Source of the DNA: Desulfocapsa sp.
GTDB taxonomy: Bacteria; Desulfobacterota; Desulfobulbia; Desulfobulbales; Desulfocapsaceae
NCBI GenBank assembly: GCA_029942265.1
Contig: JAOZTO010000104.1
Coordinates: forward strand, 1-7,747
Direction of reading: 5' to 3'
Length of the DNA stretch: 7,747 nucleotides
The translations under genes were made by a program, and so were the position numbers. Each line of letters begins with the position of its first letter. Position 1 is the stretch's first letter. This document shows, in pieces, positions 5,630 through 7,747 of this stretch. The notes below the pieces were generated by a model, which saw only the letters and a list, made by a program, of their open reading frames with translations, ran no database searches and was not told the DNA's origin.

Positions 5630-6321
5630 CAAACACTACAGACAAAAAAGCGGTCATTCTTTTCAGTGGCGGTCTCGACTCTACCACTGTCCTTGCAATT
5701 GCTCAGAAAGCTGGTTACACATGCTACTGCCTTAGTTTTCAATATGGTCAAAAACAGACCATTGAGCTGGAAAAAGCACGACTACTTGCAACGGAAAGAA
5801 ATGTTGAAAAACATCTTGTCTTGAATCTGGATTTAGATAAGATCGGCGGCTCTGCTCTCACTGATTCTATTGAAGTACCAAAAGACAGAAGTTTGGATGA
5901 TGATAGCAATGAAATTCCTGTAACTTATGTCCCTGCAAGAAATAGCATCTTTCTTTCCCATGCCGTGGCATGGGCAGAGGTTCTTGGGGCAACGGATATC
6001 TTTATTGGGATCAATGCTGTGGATTATTCCGGATATCCGGATTGTCGCCCTGAATTTCTGGAAGCATTTAATGTTATGGCAAATTTGGGAACCAGAGCAG
6101 GTGTTGAAGGTGAAAAAAAGCTATCAGTTCAAGCTCCACTGCTCACCATGAGTAAGGCAGAAATTATTCAGGCAGGCACGGCACTAGGCGTTGACTATGC
6201 AAAAACTCACAGCTGTTATGACCCTGTGGGAGAAAAAGCATGTAAGCGTTGTGATGCTTGTATATTACGAATTAGAGGATTTGCAGAAGCCGGAATTACA
6301 GATCCAACTTGTTATGGGTGA
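5626..6321 (+). CDS. queC: 7-cyano-7-deazaguanine (preQ0) synthase QueC
   Basis: QueC converts 7-carboxy-7-deazaguanine, ammonia and ATP to preQ0, the precursor of queuosine in tRNA. The 231-residue protein has the ATP-pyrophosphatase loop SGGLDST (14-20), SFQYGQ (37-42), VPARN (102-106), and the block [17 protein letters not shown] (128-144). C197, C206, C209 and C212 ([13 protein letters not shown]) form the zinc site, followed by RIRGFAEAG. Length and motifs are complete. The ATG overlaps the sfsA stop as ATGA (5626-5629), and no Shine-Dalgarno sequence is visible, so translation probably relies on ribosomes from sfsA. No other queuosine gene (queD, queE, queF) is in the window. The 3' end overlaps the 3' end of pyrC on the opposite strand by 26 bp. 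Confidence 0.97.
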   Translation: MTNTTDKKAVILFSGGLDSTTVLAIAQKAGYTCYCLSFQYGQKQTIELEKARLLATERNVEKHLVLNLDLDKIGGSALTDSIEVPKDRSLDDDSNEIPVTYVPARNSIFLSHAVAWAEVLGATDIFIGINAVDYSGYPDCRPEFLEAFNVMANLGTRAGVEGEKKLSVQAPLLTMSKAEIIQAGTALGVDYAKTHSCYDPVGEKACKRCDACILRIRGFAEAGITDPTCYG

Positions 6322-7585
6322 TTCGCCCACCCATTATCGTTAAAACAGCCATTCCCTGTAACTTCCAGTCAAGAAACGGTGAATTTTTTCCTTTGGAACA
6401 AATTGACTCTTTTCTAAAAACAAATTCTTTGTCGGGATCAATAACAGTCACATCGGCAACAGACCCTACGGTAAGGGTTCCACCAGGTACTTTCAGGATA
6501 CGTGCCGGAGCTGAAGACATCAACTCTACCATACGCATGGCATCAATAACACCATCTCTTACCAAGGCTAATGAAAGAGGAAGAGAGGTTTCAAGCCCGA
6601 TTATTCCATTGGCAGCTTGATCAAACTCAAGCTCTTTATCAAGTACTGAATGTGGGGCATGATCAGTTGCGATAGCATCAAATGTACCGTCTTGTAATCC
6701 TTTTCTGATTGCCTGCCTGTCACTTTCTGTCCGCAGGGGCGGATTCATTTTTGCATTGCTTCCATAGTCAGCAACTGCTTCATCGGTAAGAGTAAAATAG
6801 TGGGGTGTGGTTTCAGCGGTTACTCGCACACCTCGTGCTTTGGCCTGTGCAATAATATCAGCAGCAGCGGCGGTGCTTACATGTGCGATATGGGTACGCT
6901 GTCCGGTGAGTTCGGCAAGTGCAACCTCCCGATATACCATAATTGATTCGGCAGCAGCAGGGATTCCATGCAACCCGAGGCGGATAGATACTACGCCTTC
7001 ATTCATTGATCCATTTTCACTCAATGCCATCTCTTCTGAATGAGACATTAGCAGTAAATCATGGCTTCCGGCATACTCCATGGCCTGGCGCATCAATTGG
7101 CTGTCTAAAACAGGGAGTCCGTCATCGGTTACTGCAACCACACCAGCTTCCTTCATCTCGCCATATTCAGCAAGGATATTTCCCTTACTTCCTTTGCTGA
7201 TAGCACCAACAGGATACACTCTGGCAGAGCCATCCTTTTTGGCCGTTTCAAGAATACATTCGGTCACAGAGGCGCAATCATTGACAGGAGTAGTATTAGG
7301 CATACAGGCTACAGCGGTAAAACCGCCAGTCGCTGCTGCCAGAGTCCCGGATTTGATGGTTTCCTTGTGTTCTGCACCAGGTTCTCGAAGATGCACATGC
7401 ATATCAATCAAACCCGGTACAATCCATTTCCCATGTAGGTCAAAACAGTATTGCTGTTCTGGGATAATTTTACGGGGAGATATAATGGTTCCATTTTCGA
7501 TCCAGATGTCACCAATGGTATCCACACCACTTACCGGATCAATAATTCGTCCATTTTGAAGTACTATAATTGTAGTAATTGCCAT
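6296..7585 (-). CDS. pyrC: Dihydroorotase, class I
   Basis: PyrC cyclises N-carbamoyl-aspartate to dihydroorotate, the third step of de novo pyrimidine synthesis. The 429-residue amidohydrolase has the metal motif [10 protein letters not shown] (61-70; H63, H65). It also has MPNTTPVND (95-103), D154-D155 in VTDDG at the bridging position used by Aquifex/Bacillus-type enzymes, H182 in SHSEE, H235 in HIAHVST, NPPLR (281-285) and the catalytic D308 in ATDHAPH (306-312). The end segment KGKNSPF (398-404) is also typical of the class. All catalytic positions are kept, so this is an active enzyme rather than the inactive PyrC-like (PyrX) partner. GGAGG (7598-7602) lies 12 nt before the ATG, slightly far. 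In many bacteria pyrB precedes pyrC; here 162 bp upstream are non-coding, and what follows is outside the window. Confidence 0.95.
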   Translation of the reverse strand: MAITTIIVLQNGRIIDPVSGVDTIGDIWIENGTIISPRKIIPEQQYCFDLHGKWIVPGLIDMHVHLREPGAEHKETIKSGTLAAATGGFTAVACMPNTTPVNDCASVTECILETAKKDGSARVYPVGAISKGSKGNILAEYGEMKEAGVVAVTDDGLPVLDSQLMRQAMEYAGSHDLLLMSHSEEMALSENGSMNEGVVSIRLGLHGIPAAAESIMVYREVALAELTGQRTHIAHVSTAAAADIIAQAKARGVRVTAETTPHYFTLTDEAVADYGSNAKMNPPLRTESDRQAIRKGLQDGTFDAIATDHAPHSVLDKELEFDQAANGIIGLETSLPLSLALVRDGVIDAMRMVELMSSAPARILKVPGGTLTVGSVADVTVIDPDKEFVFRKESICSKGKNSPFLDWKLQGMAVLTIMGGRITHNKLDL

Positions 7586-7695
7586 TATTCTGTTATACCT
7601 CCAAGCCGTCTCATTACCCTCATTACCAGATATTGTATTTCCCTATGAGTTTGCCTGAGAATAAATACTCCCAAACACAAAACACGCCAGAACTG
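7586..7695 (-). promoter_or_regulatory. pyrC upstream region with possible weak promoter
   Basis: No coding sequence is supported here. On the minus strand TACAAT (within AAATACAATAT, about 7632-7643) could be a -10, with TTCTCA 18 bp upstream as a poor -35. The region also holds the 9-bp tandem repeat and the ribosome-binding site (7598-7602). I found no leader hairpin plus U-tract that would suggest pyrimidine attenuation. Confidence 0.2.
7610..7627. repeat. Two tandem copies of CTCATTACC upstream of pyrC
   Basis: CTCATTACC at 7610-7618 is repeated exactly at 7619-7627 (minus strand GGTAATGAG twice). The pair sits just upstream of the pyrC ribosome-binding site and within any pyrC leader RNA. 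It could be a regulator site or slipped-strand duplication. Confidence 0.55.
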
Positions 7696-7720
7696 TAGGA
7701 GCCCTGTCCCCAGGGCGATA
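7696..7720 (+). repeat. REP-like palindromic element
   Basis: GTAGGA (7696-7701 region) leads into GCCCTG (7701-7706), loop TCCC, CAGGGC (7711-7716) and then GATAG. A GTAG tetranucleotide next to a short GC-rich hairpin is the layout of REP sequences processed by RAYT transposases, and the head and tail (GTAGGAG...GCGATAG) resemble Pseudomonas REPs. No U-tract follows on either strand, so it is not an intrinsic terminator. Only one copy is in the window, so family membership is an inference. Confidence 0.5.
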
Positions 7721-7747
7721 GTCACAACCATTGTACAAAGATCAAAA

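Noticed and set aside
7080..7559. 159-codon open frame on the plus strand opposite pyrC
   Set aside because: A shadow of the conserved pyrC coding sequence; no family features and no independent start signals.
7696..7720. GC-rich hairpin as an intrinsic terminator
   Set aside because: No U-tract follows the 6-bp stem on either strand; a REP-like element is a better explanation.
1..7747. CRISPR array, prophage, defence or toxin-antitoxin system
   Set aside because: I saw no regularly spaced repeats, no cas, phage or toxin-like proteins, and no room for undescribed genes longer than about 120 bases between the housekeeping genes.

Overview
The window carries mostly housekeeping genes from what looks like a Gram-negative, moderately AT-rich bacterium. 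Gene order and protein style best fit a deltaproteobacterium (Desulfobacterota, possibly the Desulfobulbales). The hints are a gap-(rimI)-pgk-tpiA-secG-tRNA-Leu run, a SecG with an Ala/Pro/Lys-rich tail, a Bacillus/Aquifex-like class I dihydroorotase, and SfsA joined to QueC. This assignment is inference from memory of such genomes, not a database result.

Layout. Positions 1-360 (minus) hold the N-terminal 120 codons of a REP-associated tyrosine transposase (RAYT, IS200/IS605-like HUH fold), cut by the left edge. Positions 361-565 are non-coding. They contain a long hairpin (412-453) bracketed by a 9-bp direct repeat, an intrinsic terminator (498-531) and a small palindrome (538-555). Positions 566-4734 are one minus-strand operon: gap, rimI, pgk, tpiA, secG and a class II tRNA-Leu with anticodon GAG, ending at the 498-531 terminator. 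Positions 4735-4903 form a divergent control region with plausible promoters for both directions whose -10 boxes overlap. Positions 4904-6321 (plus) are sfsA and queC, joined by an ATGA overlap. queC converges on pyrC (minus, 6296-7585) and overlaps it by 26 bp. Positions 7586-7747 are the pyrC leader region, with a 9-bp tandem repeat and, at 7696-7720, a REP-like hairpin.

How the genes fit together. gap, pgk and tpiA encode the three triose-phosphate steps of glycolysis and gluconeogenesis. The same transcript carries a ribosomal-protein acetyltransferase (RimI), a Sec translocon subunit (SecG) and a leucine tRNA, so it mixes central carbon flux with translation and secretion functions. queC makes preQ0 for queuosine, a tRNA modification; pyrC belongs to de novo pyrimidine synthesis.

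No clearly new system is present. The most distinctive points are: (i) a divergent, about 405-residue GAPDH that lacks the usual NAD-selecting Asp and has an altered motif after the catalytic Cys; (ii) a RAYT gene and a REP-like hairpin in the same 7.7 kb; (iii) the unexplained 42-nt hairpin with flanking repeats upstream of the transposase; and (iv) rimI inserted tightly between gap and pgk.
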